In this document: positions 1 to 7,539 of the stretch, piece by piece
Numbering within the stretch: the stretch's first letter is position 1
Layout of the letters: each line of letters opens with the position of its first letter
Virus record (IMG/VR): IMGVR_UViG_3300035698_004635
Span: 1-42,820 of that record
Reading direction: 5' to 3' (one strand)
Source of the DNA: a virus
DNA length: 42,820 bases
Notes under the pieces: generated by a model
Seen by the model: the letters and a program-made list of their open reading frames with translations, nothing else
Told to the model about the DNA's origin: nothing
Database searches by the model: none
Program-made: the position numbers and the translations under genes

Positions 1-226
1 CCTGCAATGATTCGTCATAAGTATAAATACCGTCAAACTCTGAATGATTATCAAACATGATACTAATACTATGAATATCCTGAGTGTTTGAAGCAATCTC
101 TTGAAGATCCCAAATTGCAAGTTTACCGCCGTACTTAATTATTCCGGTGTATCTTATTACTGGGTCTGTTGTTGTACTACATGATACTAATAAAAACAAT
201 GCTACTACTAATACTAAATACTTCAT
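1..226 (-). CDS. Small lipoprotein (3' end outside window)
   Basis: The start codon is at 226, after an AGGGGGT ribosome binding site. The first residues, MKYLVLVVALFLLVSC, form a lipoprotein signal peptide with an LVSC lipobox, so Cys16 should be lipidated and the protein anchored in a membrane. About 75 residues are visible; the rest (GGKLAIWDLQEI and onward) matches no family I know. The frame is still open at base 1. If the window closes as a circle, it ends one codon later (GCT TAG). It is the third gene after TerS. Phage lipoproteins often act in superinfection exclusion or as lysis spanins, but nothing here decides between these. Confidence 0.8.
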   Translation of the reverse strand, partial: MKYLVLVVALFLLVSCSTTTDPVIRYTGIIKYGGKLAIWDLQEIASNTQDIHSISIMFDNHSEFDGIYTYDESLQ

Positions 227-239
227 ACCAACCCCCTGG

Positions 240-632
240 TTAAAATTTCATCCACCAATCTATAAATTTAATTGTTTCAGCGTATCCAATTATAAATTCT
301 ACAAAGTAATTCTCTTTTCTCAATCTCTTGTGCATTTCTGATTGTTCTGCTAAATGGTCGCTTTTCCTTAGTGTGCCGTCTTTTTTGTATATCTTTGCTC
401 CGGTAGCTTTCAACTCGATGTAACATCCATAAATAAGGAATCCGTCAATCATTTTAGCTTTCGGTATGAATATGTCAGGATAACCACGCTTGGCCATTTG
501 TAAAGCTTTATTTTTCTTTGCTTGACCGATTGAAAGTTTAACATCAGCACCTATGTCAATTCTATAAATAAGATCAGGATATTGTCTTTTTATATATTGT
601 GTTATTATTGCAAGATCATTCTTTTCAGCCAT
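240..632 (-). CDS. VRR-NUC family nuclease
   Basis: The protein has 130 residues. The segment RGYPDIF, followed some 20 residues later by YIELKATG, gives the G-x-PD...E-x-K arrangement of the PD-(D/E)XK superfamily, specifically the VRR-NUC (virus-type replication-repair nuclease) family. Its length matches stand-alone phage VRR-NUC proteins, which are thought to resolve branched DNA during replication or packaging. The gene starts one base after the TerS stop codon, and such nucleases commonly sit next to terminase genes in phages. The family assignment is good; the substrate is inferred. Confidence 0.8.
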   Translation of the reverse strand: MAEKNDLAIITQYIKRQYPDLIYRIDIGADVKLSIGQAKKNKALQMAKRGYPDIFIPKAKMIDGFLIYGCYIELKATGAKIYKKDGTLRKSDHLAEQSEMHKRLRKENYFVEFIIGYAETIKFIDWWMKF

Positions 633-633
633 T

Positions 634-1248
634 CTATTCCCCTTTCGTTTGTTTTATCATATCCTTATACGCGTTGCCTGCCTCAATATCTGTCATTTCT
701 TCACTGATATCTTTTAGTTCTTCAGCTTTAGGTTCTACAACTTCAACTGGTTTTCTCATTGATTCATTATTGCCGTCTCTTAATCCATAATTTGCCTTTA
801 ATAGGAATATTGACATTGTTGAATTAGCTTGTCCGGATATGCCTACGGTTATCAATCTATTTTTTAATTCATCTTCAATCTTTTTAATAGCTTCCGAAAA
901 ATCACTATATTTAGGGTGTTCTTTAAACTTCTTATTATTTTTCCATTCAGACCATCTTTGAACTGAGTAAGGCTTGTATTTGATTAAATCCTGGATAAAT
1001 AGGTGTTTTGATTTTTCGCAATAAAGCTCGTCAAATATCTGTATAACTTCACCTAAACAATAATCAAAAGTGTACTTTTCTGGACGACCTCTTTCCATGG
1101 GTTTCACTTCAACAAGATCATAAACTTTAATTTTTTTCTTAGCAGTACGCTTTTTAGGCTTCTTAGACACCTTTTTCTTAGTTCCCTTTTCAGGAACTTT
1201 CTTAGTCTTTGGCTTAGTCTTCGGTTTTGTCTTTTTCTTTTCAGGCAT
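634..1248 (-). CDS. terS: Terminase small subunit (TerS)
   Basis: The protein has 204 residues. The first 45 are a very Lys-rich, repetitive tail of KPKTKPKTKK type. A domain follows with GRPEKYTFD near residue 54 and the segment LITVGISGQANSTMSIFLLK near residue 133, typical of phage DNA-packaging small subunits (ISG...S..IFLLK.NYG.RD). It should recognise phage DNA and load TerL, whose gene lies at the other end of the window in the same orientation and becomes a near neighbour if the genome is circular. The lysine tail probably adds nonspecific DNA binding. Confidence 0.78.
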   Translation of the reverse strand: MPEKKKTKPKTKPKTKKVPEKGTKKKVSKKPKKRTAKKKIKVYDLVEVKPMERGRPEKYTFDYCLGEVIQIFDELYCEKSKHLFIQDLIKYKPYSVQRWSEWKNNKKFKEHPKYSDFSEAIKKIEDELKNRLITVGISGQANSTMSIFLLKANYGLRDGNNESMRKPVEVVEPKAEELKDISEEMTDIEAGNAYKDMIKQTKGE

Positions 1249-1297
1249 ACGTACAATATAACACTTTTTTAGTTAAGTAGTTAATTTAGGCTATACA

Positions 1298-1753
1298 TTA
1301 TAACAACGTAGCATCTTTTTCAAATTGAACTAACACCCTAGATTTTAGGTTCTGCAGAAAATATCTGCCGTTACATTCTTTGGGTAATTCTAAGCAGATA
1401 TTCCACTCAGGAATGTTTTCATTATTTTTAATAGACAAGTTTTTAATCTTTGCAAATGAAGTAATTCCTTCTCGATCGTAGTCTCCATTGTCATCAGTTC
1501 CAATAATTCCAACCTTAAGACCTTCAATCATCATTTCGCCAAAATTCACGACCTTAAACGGCATCGGTTCGACGGCTTGCAATATTTCACGTATGACCGG
1601 ATTAAAATCATCCATATTATCATATTCAATACTATTTGTTGCGATTGTAACAATATAAGACCCTTCATTGATCTTACTGCCATCATTCATTAAAACCTTT
1701 GAACTCTTTGTTGAAACTGATTTTATCATTCCTGTAAATTCTTCAAACTTCAT
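1298..1753 (-). CDS. Hypothetical protein, 151 aa
   Basis: I do not recognise this protein. It is mixed alpha/beta and mildly acidic, with no Cys cluster, membrane segment or clear catalytic motif. It starts at ATG 1753 after a GGAGATAAA ribosome binding site. It lies between TerS and the cassette ending at element M, in the region of DNA-metabolism genes. A small DNA-binding or replication accessory role is possible but not shown. Confidence 0.65.
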   Translation of the reverse strand: MKFEEFTGMIKSVSTKSSKVLMNDGSKINEGSYIVTIATNSIEYDNMDDFNPVIREILQAVEPMPFKVVNFGEMMIEGLKVGIIGTDDNGDYDREGITSFAKIKNLSIKNNENIPEWNICLELPKECNGRYFLQNLKSRVLVQFEKDATLL

Positions 1754-1770
1754 TTTATCTCCATTGGTTT

Positions 1771-1809
1771 ATTTTAACTTGAGAAAAAGATTTTTCTCCG
1801 TGTTAGTAG
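1771..1809 (-). repeat. attC-like cassette boundary element M (array end)
   Basis: This is a short member of the family. On the minus strand it reads CTACTAAC, then a perfect 8-bp hairpin (GAGAAAAA/TTTTTCTC, two-base loop), then GTTAAAAT. It closes the single-gene cassette 1813-2004: CTACTAAC is the reverse complement of GTTAGTAG and matches the cassette start GTTAGCAG at 7 of 8 positions. It lacks the TTTACA loop. The hairpin could also terminate transcription. Confidence 0.65.
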
Positions 1810-1812
1810 AAA

Positions 1813-2004
1813 TTATTGTTGCTTAGATCTATAGTAGTAATATTTAGTATTCATCCCGCAGTCTATAGATACTCCATCTGTTCGTAAACACATACCATAT
1901 TCTTTCGAATTTTTAGTTATTAACTTAATACCTATCCTATTCTTGTAGCAATAAATATCAATACACCATTTTTTAGATACTCTTAAACTTTTATACATTA
2001 TCAC
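1813..2004 (-). CDS. Cassette-borne small protein, 63 aa
   Basis: A basic, Tyr-rich protein of 63 residues with no family recognised. Its ribosome binding site is CTAGGAG, upstream of ATG 2004. It is the only gene between elements J and M. Its untranslated leader (GATGTGAAAATAAATAATAA) is shared almost exactly with the cassette gene at 8770-9081, although the two proteins are unrelated. The 3' flank (CAATAATTTCTACTAACAC) is also shared with that cassette. Confidence 0.6.
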   Translation of the reverse strand: MIMYKSLRVSKKWCIDIYCYKNRIGIKLITKNSKEYGMCLRTDGVSIDCGMNTKYYYYRSKQQ

Positions 2005-2032
2005 TCTCCTAGTTTATTATTTATTTTCACAT

Positions 2033-2092
2033 CTGCTAACTACAAGTAAGCAACATTCTGTAAACTACGAACACTTTTACTCGTCTCCATTA
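2033..2092 (-). repeat. attC-like cassette boundary element J
   Basis: On the minus strand the arm CGAGTAA (2083-2077) pairs with TTACTTG (2049-2043), seven pairs including one G-T. TTTACA (2064-2059) lies in the loop, and the right box GTTAGCAG (2040-2033) opens the next cassette. The left box is TTTAATGG and overlaps the stop codon of the gene at 2090. Element D has the same arms in a different surrounding sequence. Confidence 0.7.
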
Positions 2093-2269
2093 AACATTCA
2101 CATCATTATAAGGCTCGAATATCTGTCTACAAGCCACCTTTATTTCGTCTTTATCATAATCTTCACCGGATATCTTCGCAACTTTTTTAGATAACTTCGT
2201 TGCCATGACTGCTTTCAATCCGTAATTTTTCAGGAAAATACCCTTTGCTATTTCTTCAACTGTTTTCAC
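2090..2269 (-). CDS. Small hypothetical protein, 59 aa (GTG start)
   Basis: The gene starts at GTG 2269, which overlaps the TGA of the upstream gene (GTGA), after the ribosome binding site GAGGTGAAAAC. The product is a basic, helical protein (VKTVEEIAKGIFLKNYGLKA at its start). Its stop codon falls inside element J. The tight overlap and strong binding site suggest translation coupled to 2266-2547. No family is recognised. Confidence 0.7.
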   Translation of the reverse strand: MKTVEEIAKGIFLKNYGLKAVMATKLSKKVAKISGEDYDKDEIKVACRQIFEPYNDVNV

Positions 2270-2547
2270 GTTTTCACCTCTTTAGTTTTCCAAGTCTTTA
2301 CAAAGTTTTTGCCGTGGTTTATCCTTTTATATCTAGCTTTTACTCTAGCTCTTTTCCGATCTCTTCTTTCTATCCTTGCAATTTCTTGATCATCTTTATC
2401 AAGCTCTATTTGAGCGTCGATTGTCTTATTATCTGAACTGAATATAAAATTTTCTTTAAGATTACAATTTTCATTCGTGCAACCATGCTGATTTATCACA
2501 GCATGGAATTTACATTTTACACAAGATATGTTTTTGATAGGTTTCAT
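2266..2547 (-). CDS. Cys-rich basic protein, 93 aa
   Basis: The first 30 residues contain C-x2-C and C-x4-C pairs (SCVKCKFH, GCTNENC), a likely zinc knuckle. The second half is Arg/Lys-rich (IERRDRKRARVKARYKRI), suggesting nucleic-acid binding. Its start overlaps the methyltransferase stop (TAATG), so the two are translationally coupled. No named family is recognised. Confidence 0.7.
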   Translation of the reverse strand: MKPIKNISCVKCKFHAVINQHGCTNENCNLKENFIFSSDNKTIDAQIELDKDDQEIARIERRDRKRARVKARYKRINHGKNFVKTWKTKEVKT

Positions 2548-3527
2548 TAGAATAAGCTCGGATTTTCTACTTTTAATTGCTCTTCACAAGTGTTCATATG
2601 TTTTACCATTTGCTTATAATAACTATCTTTCAACTCAATACCAATAGCTTTACGACCTAGCTTAACAGGCATATAAACTTCACTACCAACACCTGCGAAC
2701 GGAGTTAATACAACCTCATTTTTATTTGAGTATAATTCTACGATTCTACCTATAACATCAAGCTGTAAAGGGTGTACGTGTTTTTCATCATCTTCTTCTT
2801 TTGAATCTCTAAATGGTAAAGTATTTTTTGACCTTATATCATCCCAAACACTCGAAGCGTAACGCTGCCAAATTATATGACTTAATTTATTTACTTTTTG
2901 ATCTTTACATCCAAACCATTTTTTTCTAACATCTTCAAAAGATCCATATTTACGTTCCATTTCAGGAAGCATTGGAGTTGAACCATAGTAGTCAATCAAT
3001 CCGTTTTCATGTGTTATTGGTACTTTATTCTCTCCTGCTTTTACAAATATCAATAAGTAATCCGGAACTGCCGTAAATACTTTTGAACTATCTTCAACTA
3101 TCATTTTATGCATTAAGGATTTTACCATAGTTCTCATTCTAACTTCTAAAGGTTCTTTCCAGATTGTAATTCTATTTCTATAATGAAAACCATATTTTTC
3201 ATGCAACTTAATTATTTCGTGTGGAAAGTCCCAAAGATTATGAGCTGTTGTATTTGTTAAAATATCTTGACAATGAACTGCCGTAACTCTTCCAGGCTTT
3301 GTTACTCTTGCAATCTCTTTAATTAAAAATTCGTATTGCTCTAAAAATTGTTCTTTACTTTCACAATTACTAAAGTCATTTTCATGGCTTGAATAGTTGT
3401 AAAGTCCTGCGAATGGAGGTGAGTAAACACTTAAATCAATACTATTTTCTTCAAGTGTTGGAAGTACGTGCATGCAATCACCACTATAGATTGCATATTT
3501 ATCAGTTGTTTTCTGTTCTTTTACCAT
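2547..3527 (-). CDS. DNA methyltransferase, beta-class, probably N4-cytosine
   Basis: The protein has 326 residues. The catalytic motif SPPF (residues 36-39) is near the N-terminus and the S-adenosylmethionine-binding motif FAGVGS (277-282) near the C-terminus. This order (motif IV, target recognition, motif I) defines beta-class amino-methyltransferases. S-P-P-F/Y rather than D-P-P-Y favours N4-methylcytosine, so it should methylate exocyclic amino groups in phage DNA. No cognate restriction gene is present, so it probably protects the phage from host restriction. It follows the helicase gene by 10 bp and shares its promoter at 5022-5050. The target sequence cannot be read from the protein. 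Confidence 0.88.
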   Translation of the reverse strand: MVKEQKTTDKYAIYSGDCMHVLPTLEENSIDLSVYSPPFAGLYNYSSHENDFSNCESKEQFLEQYEFLIKEIARVTKPGRVTAVHCQDILTNTTAHNLWDFPHEIIKLHEKYGFHYRNRITIWKEPLEVRMRTMVKSLMHKMIVEDSSKVFTAVPDYLLIFVKAGENKVPITHENGLIDYYGSTPMLPEMERKYGSFEDVRKKWFGCKDQKVNKLSHIIWQRYASSVWDDIRSKNTLPFRDSKEEDDEKHVHPLQLDVIGRIVELYSNKNEVVLTPFAGVGSEVYMPVKLGRKAIGIELKDSYYKQMVKHMNTCEEQLKVENPSLF

Positions 3528-3536
3528 TTTATACCC

Positions 3537-4907
3537 CTATAAAAAGTTTGGTTTATTTACTTCTTTATTGAATGATTTATTTTTTGACACTTTTATATAA
3601 TCACTGTGCAAATTACTGTTAAGCATTTCAAATAACTCAATAGCTTTTTTAGTCTTTAAAAGTAATGTATCAATTACTCTTTTTTGACCGTCTGAATGAA
3701 CCATGTCAACCGTTACTTCTTTTTTTTGTCCAAATCTCCAAAATCTTCTAATTGATTGATAATATTGTTCATAACTCCAAGTAGGAAAGTAAACGGTATG
3801 ATTACAATGTTGCCAGTTTAAACCAAATGCAGTCATTTTAGGTTTGGTTATTAACTTCTTAATTTTACCGTCATAGAAATTTAACAACATTTCTTCTTTT
3901 TTATCTAAATTCATTGATCCTTTAACTTGATAAGCATCTTTGTCAAGTTCATTTAATAAATCACCTTCTTTATTAAAATTACACCAATATACTGAAGTGT
4001 CATAATTCTTAGCTAATTCAACTGCTTTTATGCAACGACTTTCTATTGTTAGTTTTTGTTCTTCTCTAACCTCTCCCATTGATCTGGCTATTTGATTGAA
4101 CATCATGTATTGACCATCAATACAAAAGTTTCTATTATTTTTTACACTGTGATAATTAACTATCAATTCAGGAAGTATAAACCTTTTATCACTAAATCCT
4201 AAATCTGAAGGTTTTCTCATTGATATTGACCATGAGCTAACCCACTTAAAAAATTGCTCTTTAGCGTGTGGTTTAAGATACCATTTACAAGCTATTTCTT
4301 GAGGTCGTATATTATTCTCATTATTGCCAAAATACATCCTAAGCATTTCCATATAGCCCAAATATCCTAAAGCCTCGCTTGAAGTTCCCAATTCTATAAA
4401 GTCATTAGGGCTTGGCGTTGCTGTGAATAAGTATCTATATTTAACTTTCTTTAGAAATGCTGTTACTTGTCCCTTAATAGCTCCGTCAAAGTTTTTAAGA
4501 ATTGAACTTTCGTCAAGTATAACGCAGTCAAAATCATTATAATCAAAATTACCTAACCTTTCATAATTACAAACTACAATCTTACTTTTATAAGACCCAT
4601 CTTTTGAATACTCAATATCATCAATTCCAAACTTTTCAGCTTCTTTAATAAATTGATGTGCAACCGCTAAAGGTGTAATAATCAATACAGGTTTATTGCT
4701 TTGAATGTTGTAATTCCTAGCAACCGTTAACTCAATTATTGTTTTACCTAGTCCAGTGTCTAAGAATACAGCACATCGACCTTTTTTAACTGCGTATTTG
4801 GTTACATACTCTTGAAAGTCAAACATTCCTTTGGGTAAATAAGTAAGATCAATTCCATACTCACTACTCGAATGTTGTTTACTTTCTATGAATTGTTGGT
4901 AGTCCAT
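3537..4907 (-). CDS. SNF2-like superfamily 2 helicase
   Basis: The protein has 456 residues. Visible motifs are Walker A DTGLGKT (50-56), Walker B DESS (132-135), motif III TATP (162-165) and motif VI QSIRRFWRFGQ (384-394), the last typical of SNF2/Rad54-type helicases and phage relatives. It should use ATP to translocate on double-stranded DNA, in replication, recombination or with the methyltransferase encoded immediately downstream. The start at 4907 has a very strong AGGAGGT site. The gene is preceded by a structured leader RNA with its own promoter, so expression is probably controlled after initiation. Confidence 0.88.
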   Translation of the reverse strand: MDYQQFIESKQHSSSEYGIDLTYLPKGMFDFQEYVTKYAVKKGRCAVFLDTGLGKTIIELTVARNYNIQSNKPVLIITPLAVAHQFIKEAEKFGIDDIEYSKDGSYKSKIVVCNYERLGNFDYNDFDCVILDESSILKNFDGAIKGQVTAFLKKVKYRYLFTATPSPNDFIELGTSSEALGYLGYMEMLRMYFGNNENNIRPQEIACKWYLKPHAKEQFFKWVSSWSISMRKPSDLGFSDKRFILPELIVNYHSVKNNRNFCIDGQYMMFNQIARSMGEVREEQKLTIESRCIKAVELAKNYDTSVYWCNFNKEGDLLNELDKDAYQVKGSMNLDKKEEMLLNFYDGKIKKLITKPKMTAFGLNWQHCNHTVYFPTWSYEQYYQSIRRFWRFGQKKEVTVDMVHSDGQKRVIDTLLLKTKKAIELFEMLNSNLHSDYIKVSKNKSFNKEVNKPNFL

Positions 4908-4909
4908 TC

Positions 4910-5015
4910 ACCGACCTCCTACAAAAGCAAGAGAGCCACCGCAAAAAATGCGGGTCGGATTGTGGCTCTCAGCTTTCTATGTTTACTTTGAATTTTCATT
5001 TAGGTTTCCGACCTT
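4910..5015 (-). ncRNA. Structured 5' leader of the helicase gene (pseudoknot candidate)
   Basis: On the minus strand: arm 1 GGTCGGA (5013-5007), an A-rich linker, arm a GAGAGCCAC (4970-4962), arm 1' TCCGACC (4959-4953), a small hairpin CGCA/TGCG (4952-4940), then arm a' GTGGCTCTC (4939-4931). Arms 1/1' (7 bp) and a/a' (9 bp) interleave, forming an H-type pseudoknot with an embedded hairpin. The ribosome binding site repeats GGTCGGT, so arm 1' could alternatively pair with it (6 bp) and block translation. A T-rich stretch follows a', so premature termination is also possible. Confidence 0.6.
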
Positions 5016-5021
5016 TTGAGA

Positions 5022-5050
5022 ATAGTAATAAAATTATACTTATTTGTCAA
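5022..5050 (-). promoter_or_regulatory. Sigma-70-type promoter of helicase-methyltransferase operon
   Basis: TTGACA (5050-5045), a 17-bp spacer and TACTAT (5027-5022) on the minus strand. The start point would fall near 5015, exactly where the structured leader begins. The promoter overlaps the 3' end of the gene at 5040-5204. Confidence 0.72.
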
Positions 5051-5204
5051 GTGTTTTCTTTTGCTTAAAACATGGATGATTCTGAGCTTCGTTACTTTCA
5101 TAGTTAAACCATGCTTCATTTTTAATATGACTTTCGTCTTTATAGTCTGGGCGTTCACAGTTTTTTCGTTGAGGGCAAGTTGTATTTGTGCATCTTACAG
5201 ACAT
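5040..5204 (-). CDS. Small Cys-containing protein, 54 aa
   Basis: The gene starts at ATG 5204, overlapping the stop codon of the upstream membrane protein (TAATG), with GGGGT as ribosome binding site. Residues C5, C10, C16 and C45 are spaced like a small zinc-binding protein (RCTNTTCPQRKNC). The rest is hydrophilic. No family is recognised. Its last codons contain the promoter of the helicase operon. Confidence 0.68.
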   Translation of the reverse strand: MSVRCTNTTCPQRKNCERPDYKDESHIKNEAWFNYESNEAQNHPCFKQKKTLDK

Positions 5205-5377
5205 TATAAACCCCAAATTATTATTAAATAAATTCCGAAAGCTCCGATACCTATTTCTCCAAGACCTCTGTATATCGAACTTGAGCGATCTAGCATTATG
5301 TAAGGGCTTTTATGATTTCTTATTATTAAAGTAAATTTCTTCGTTCTTAAAAGTTTTATATATTTCCATTCCATCAT
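5204..5377 (-). CDS. Small membrane protein, 57 aa
   Basis: The start ATG 5377 overlaps the TGA of the upstream gene (ATGATGG), and its stop overlaps the next start. The N-terminal half is basic. The C-terminal 20 residues (EIGIGAFGIYLIIIWGL) form one transmembrane segment. The coupling on both sides supports a real gene despite its size. An internal ATG at 5296 is an alternative start. Function is unknown. Confidence 0.65.
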   Translation of the reverse strand: MMEWKYIKLLRTKKFTLIIRNHKSPYIMLDRSSSIYRGLGEIGIGAFGIYLIIIWGL

Positions 5378-5778
5378 TTGTTCCTTTGTTTTTCTTCATA
5401 ATAATACTTTCTAAGCTCCAAGAGTTTATTTAAAATATGGAGTTGAAAGCTTATGCGGTTATTTAAAAATCTTATCTTGAGATGCCTTTTTGTGCTTTGA
5501 GTTGACACGATCGTTAAATCTTCATAGCTTTTATGTTCAACACACATTTTATTTGTTACAATCCAAATAGGACAAGCAAGGCAAGAGTGCTTTTGAAATA
5601 TGTGAGCAAGTTCACAAATAGGGCAAGAACCGGGACCGATATAAACATTATATTCTTTAGTTATATTTTCAGCTTCTGCGATTGATCGGTATTTTGTGAT
5701 CAGTTCACGAACTAATTTTATAAACTTTTCGGTCCGGTGAAAATTGTAATACTTTGCCCTGATTATTATCTCTTGCAT
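5374..5778 (-). CDS. Cys-cluster protein, 134 aa
   Basis: Central residues contain paired cysteines (SCPICE, then SCLACP, then KMCVEH), a plausible zinc site in a basic, helical protein. The C-terminus is very Lys/Arg-rich. It lies in an operon of small Cys-rich proteins between the YopX-like gene and the helicase promoter. No named family is recognised; a nucleic-acid-binding accessory role is inferred only from composition. Confidence 0.65.
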   Translation of the reverse strand: MQEIIIRAKYYNFHRTEKFIKLVRELITKYRSIAEAENITKEYNVYIGPGSCPICELAHIFQKHSCLACPIWIVTNKMCVEHKSYEDLTIVSTQSTKRHLKIRFLNNRISFQLHILNKLLELRKYYYEEKQRNK

Positions 5779-5781
5779 GGG

Positions 5782-6321
5782 CTATCCTATGATAAAATAC
5801 TTATTAAATTCAGCTTCTTTGAATCCCTTAAGAAATACAAGTCGTTCACCTACCAACTTAAAAATATTTCTTTTGAATCCATATATTTTTTCTTCCATTC
5901 TAAAGTATAAATTATCGGTTGTTTTGATCTTGAATGAATCCCTTTTACATTGACCTCTGCGTATATACTCTTCAATACACTTACACTTAATATTGATAGG
6001 GTTTTTTATATTACTCAGTTGCTTTAATGTTGCCTTCGATTCTCTGTTAAGCTTAAGCATTAACTGATATTGTCTGTTGTATTGCTCTTTGGTTAGCCTC
6101 TTTTCTTCTTTAGATTTAACAGGCTCTGGACTGTTTAGATCACAAGTATAACTTGTCATTATTGCCCTTTTCAGTAACGGACACCGATATCCAGATCCAC
6201 GGTCAACATCTTTAACTTTGTTTAGGCATTTACAACATCGGGTTTCAGGAGTAGGGGCTTTCTTGTAGTGGTTTTCTAAGCTTATATAATTCATTTGCTT
6301 TGATTTTGGTAGTGTTATCAT
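5782..6321 (-). CDS. Cys-rich basic protein, 179 aa
   Basis: The N-terminal third has CCKCL, YRCPLL and YTCDL cysteines, which may bind zinc. The remainder is basic, with a C-x-C-x8-C cluster (CKCIEEYIRRGQC) near residue 117. The start at 6321 overlaps the stop of the upstream gene. No family or function is recognised. Confidence 0.62.
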   Translation of the reverse strand: MITLPKSKQMNYISLENHYKKAPTPETRCCKCLNKVKDVDRGSGYRCPLLKRAIMTSYTCDLNSPEPVKSKEEKRLTKEQYNRQYQLMLKLNRESKATLKQLSNIKNPINIKCKCIEEYIRRGQCKRDSFKIKTTDNLYFRMEEKIYGFKRNIFKLVGERLVFLKGFKEAEFNKYFIIG

Positions 6322-6773
6322 TAAATCCCCAGTCTTTTACATTCATTTAAAACAAATTCTCTTTTGAATAGCTTCCCAAACTTGCAAACCGTCAACTGAA
6401 ATTCTCCCAGGCATTCTTTCATCTTGAGCATTAACATATTGTAGATTCGCTCTCTTGCAACTGAATATCTCAGGAAAACATCCCTGTCACGTTGAAACAT
6501 GAACTTTGCTTTAACCAAATAATCGAGTTGCCTTTTATTCATTTTGAAATACTCAGAACTTTCTTTGGTTCGTCCAGAATTGAATATTGAATTATCTCTA
6601 TAGTCTCGCTTCTTAACTTCATGGACCATAGGCAAACCGTCAACATAGTAATAGTCAACGGTTACAGCTGGTCTGTATAAAGTCATTACTCCGTTTGCTT
6701 TGATCTTTAAAGCGTACTTATGAAGCTCTGTTTTATCCTTCTTAACTTTGTCGTATTCGGATTGCTTGAACAT
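6321..6773 (-). CDS. Hypothetical protein, 150 aa
   Basis: A basic protein. The segment YYYVDGLPMVHEVKKRD (about residues 41-57) places an E-x-K after a hydrophobic strand, followed by a helix with KMNKRQLDYL, faintly recalling PD-(D/E)XK nucleases. I cannot confirm that fold and leave it as hypothetical. It starts right at the stop of the YopX-like gene. Confidence 0.6.
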   Translation of the reverse strand: MFKQSEYDKVKKDKTELHKYALKIKANGVMTLYRPAVTVDYYYVDGLPMVHEVKKRDYRDNSIFNSGRTKESSEYFKMNKRQLDYLVKAKFMFQRDRDVFLRYSVARERIYNMLMLKMKECLGEFQLTVCKFGKLFKREFVLNECKRLGI

Positions 6774-7169
6774 CTAAGATTCCTTTAATAGTTCAGGTGT
6801 TTCGTGTATATTTCCAATTACTTCAAGTAAATTCATACCCATATCAGTAAACCTAAAATGACCTTTTACGCCTTTCCTGCAAAACATTATATAACTTCCA
6901 TTTTTATATTCAACTTCACAAGTAAATGAGATATATTTAATTATATCACCATCATAAATCTCTTTGTCATTCTTGTCTTTTAACCCAACTGATAATTCAG
7001 CACCATCATATCCACCCAACCCACAATGACCTTCAAAAGTATCATTTCTAAATACTACTTTAGGTTGCAAAACATCATTATCATCTTTTAAAAAATCTAT
7101 CATCAATTCATCTACATAGATAAATCTTTTATACGTTTTATCCCAAATCCTTAACTTTAACTCTTCCAT
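6774..7169 (-). CDS. YopX-family phage protein
   Basis: The protein has 131 residues. The pattern LRIWDKTYKRFIYVDEL at the N-terminus, GLKDKNDKEIYDGDIIKY in the middle and VIGNIHETPELL at the end is diagnostic of the YopX family, common in phages and prophages of many hosts. Its role is unknown; it is usually found among early phage genes, as here. Length matches the family. Confidence 0.85.
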   Translation of the reverse strand: MEELKLRIWDKTYKRFIYVDELMIDFLKDDNDVLQPKVVFRNDTFEGHCGLGGYDGAELSVGLKDKNDKEIYDGDIIKYISFTCEVEYKNGSYIMFCRKGVKGHFRFTDMGMNLLEVIGNIHETPELLKES

Positions 7170-7172
7170 TGT

Positions 7173-7487
7173 TTACGCCTCAAACTTTTCGTTACAAAAT
7201 TTATTAACAGTCTCAGAGAATTCAAGTGTGTCAACGTGGATTAAACATTCTTCACCGTCCTCACATACGAAATGTATAAAGTTCCTGCCGTTAAATTGCC
7301 TAAGCTCAATTTCTGCTTTGATAGTTCTGTCAGGATCTGGCATTAGATCAAAACAACTATTTTCAATTATATTTCTACCACTTCTACCGATTACTTCGCT
7401 GATACTTTTTTCTGAAGGTTTTGAAAGTTCAGTTTCTTTGGGTTGCTCTACTATTGGATATTCTCTATCAATAAATTGGTTTTCCAT
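7173..7487 (-). CDS. Hypothetical protein, 104 aa
   Basis: I place the start at ATG 7487 (MENQFIDREY), with GGGGA about 9 bases upstream. A GTG at 7502 is in frame, but the Shine-Dalgarno would then lie inside the gene. The protein is acidic and hydrophilic; its second half resembles a small beta domain (IELRQFNGRNFIHFVCEDGE). It is the first gene after the recT terminator. No function is recognised. Confidence 0.62.
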   Translation of the reverse strand: MENQFIDREYPIVEQPKETELSKPSEKSISEVIGRSGRNIIENSCFDLMPDPDRTIKAEIELRQFNGRNFIHFVCEDGEECLIHVDTLEFSETVNKFCNEKFEA

Positions 7488-7510
7488 TTGTTCTGTCCCC
7501 ACAGTTTGAT

Positions 7511-7534
7511 TAAAAATAAGGCTCCGAAGAGCCT
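7511..7534 (-). terminator. Terminator after recT
   Basis: On the minus strand, AGGCTC-TTCG-GAGCCT followed by TATTTTT: a 6-bp stem with a stable UUCG loop and a T-rich tail, directly after the RecT stop codon. Confidence 0.85.
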
Positions 7535-7539
7535 ATAAA

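Noticed and set aside
5016-5231. 71-codon plus-strand open frame
   Set aside because: It is antisense to two coupled small minus-strand genes that have good ribosome sites.
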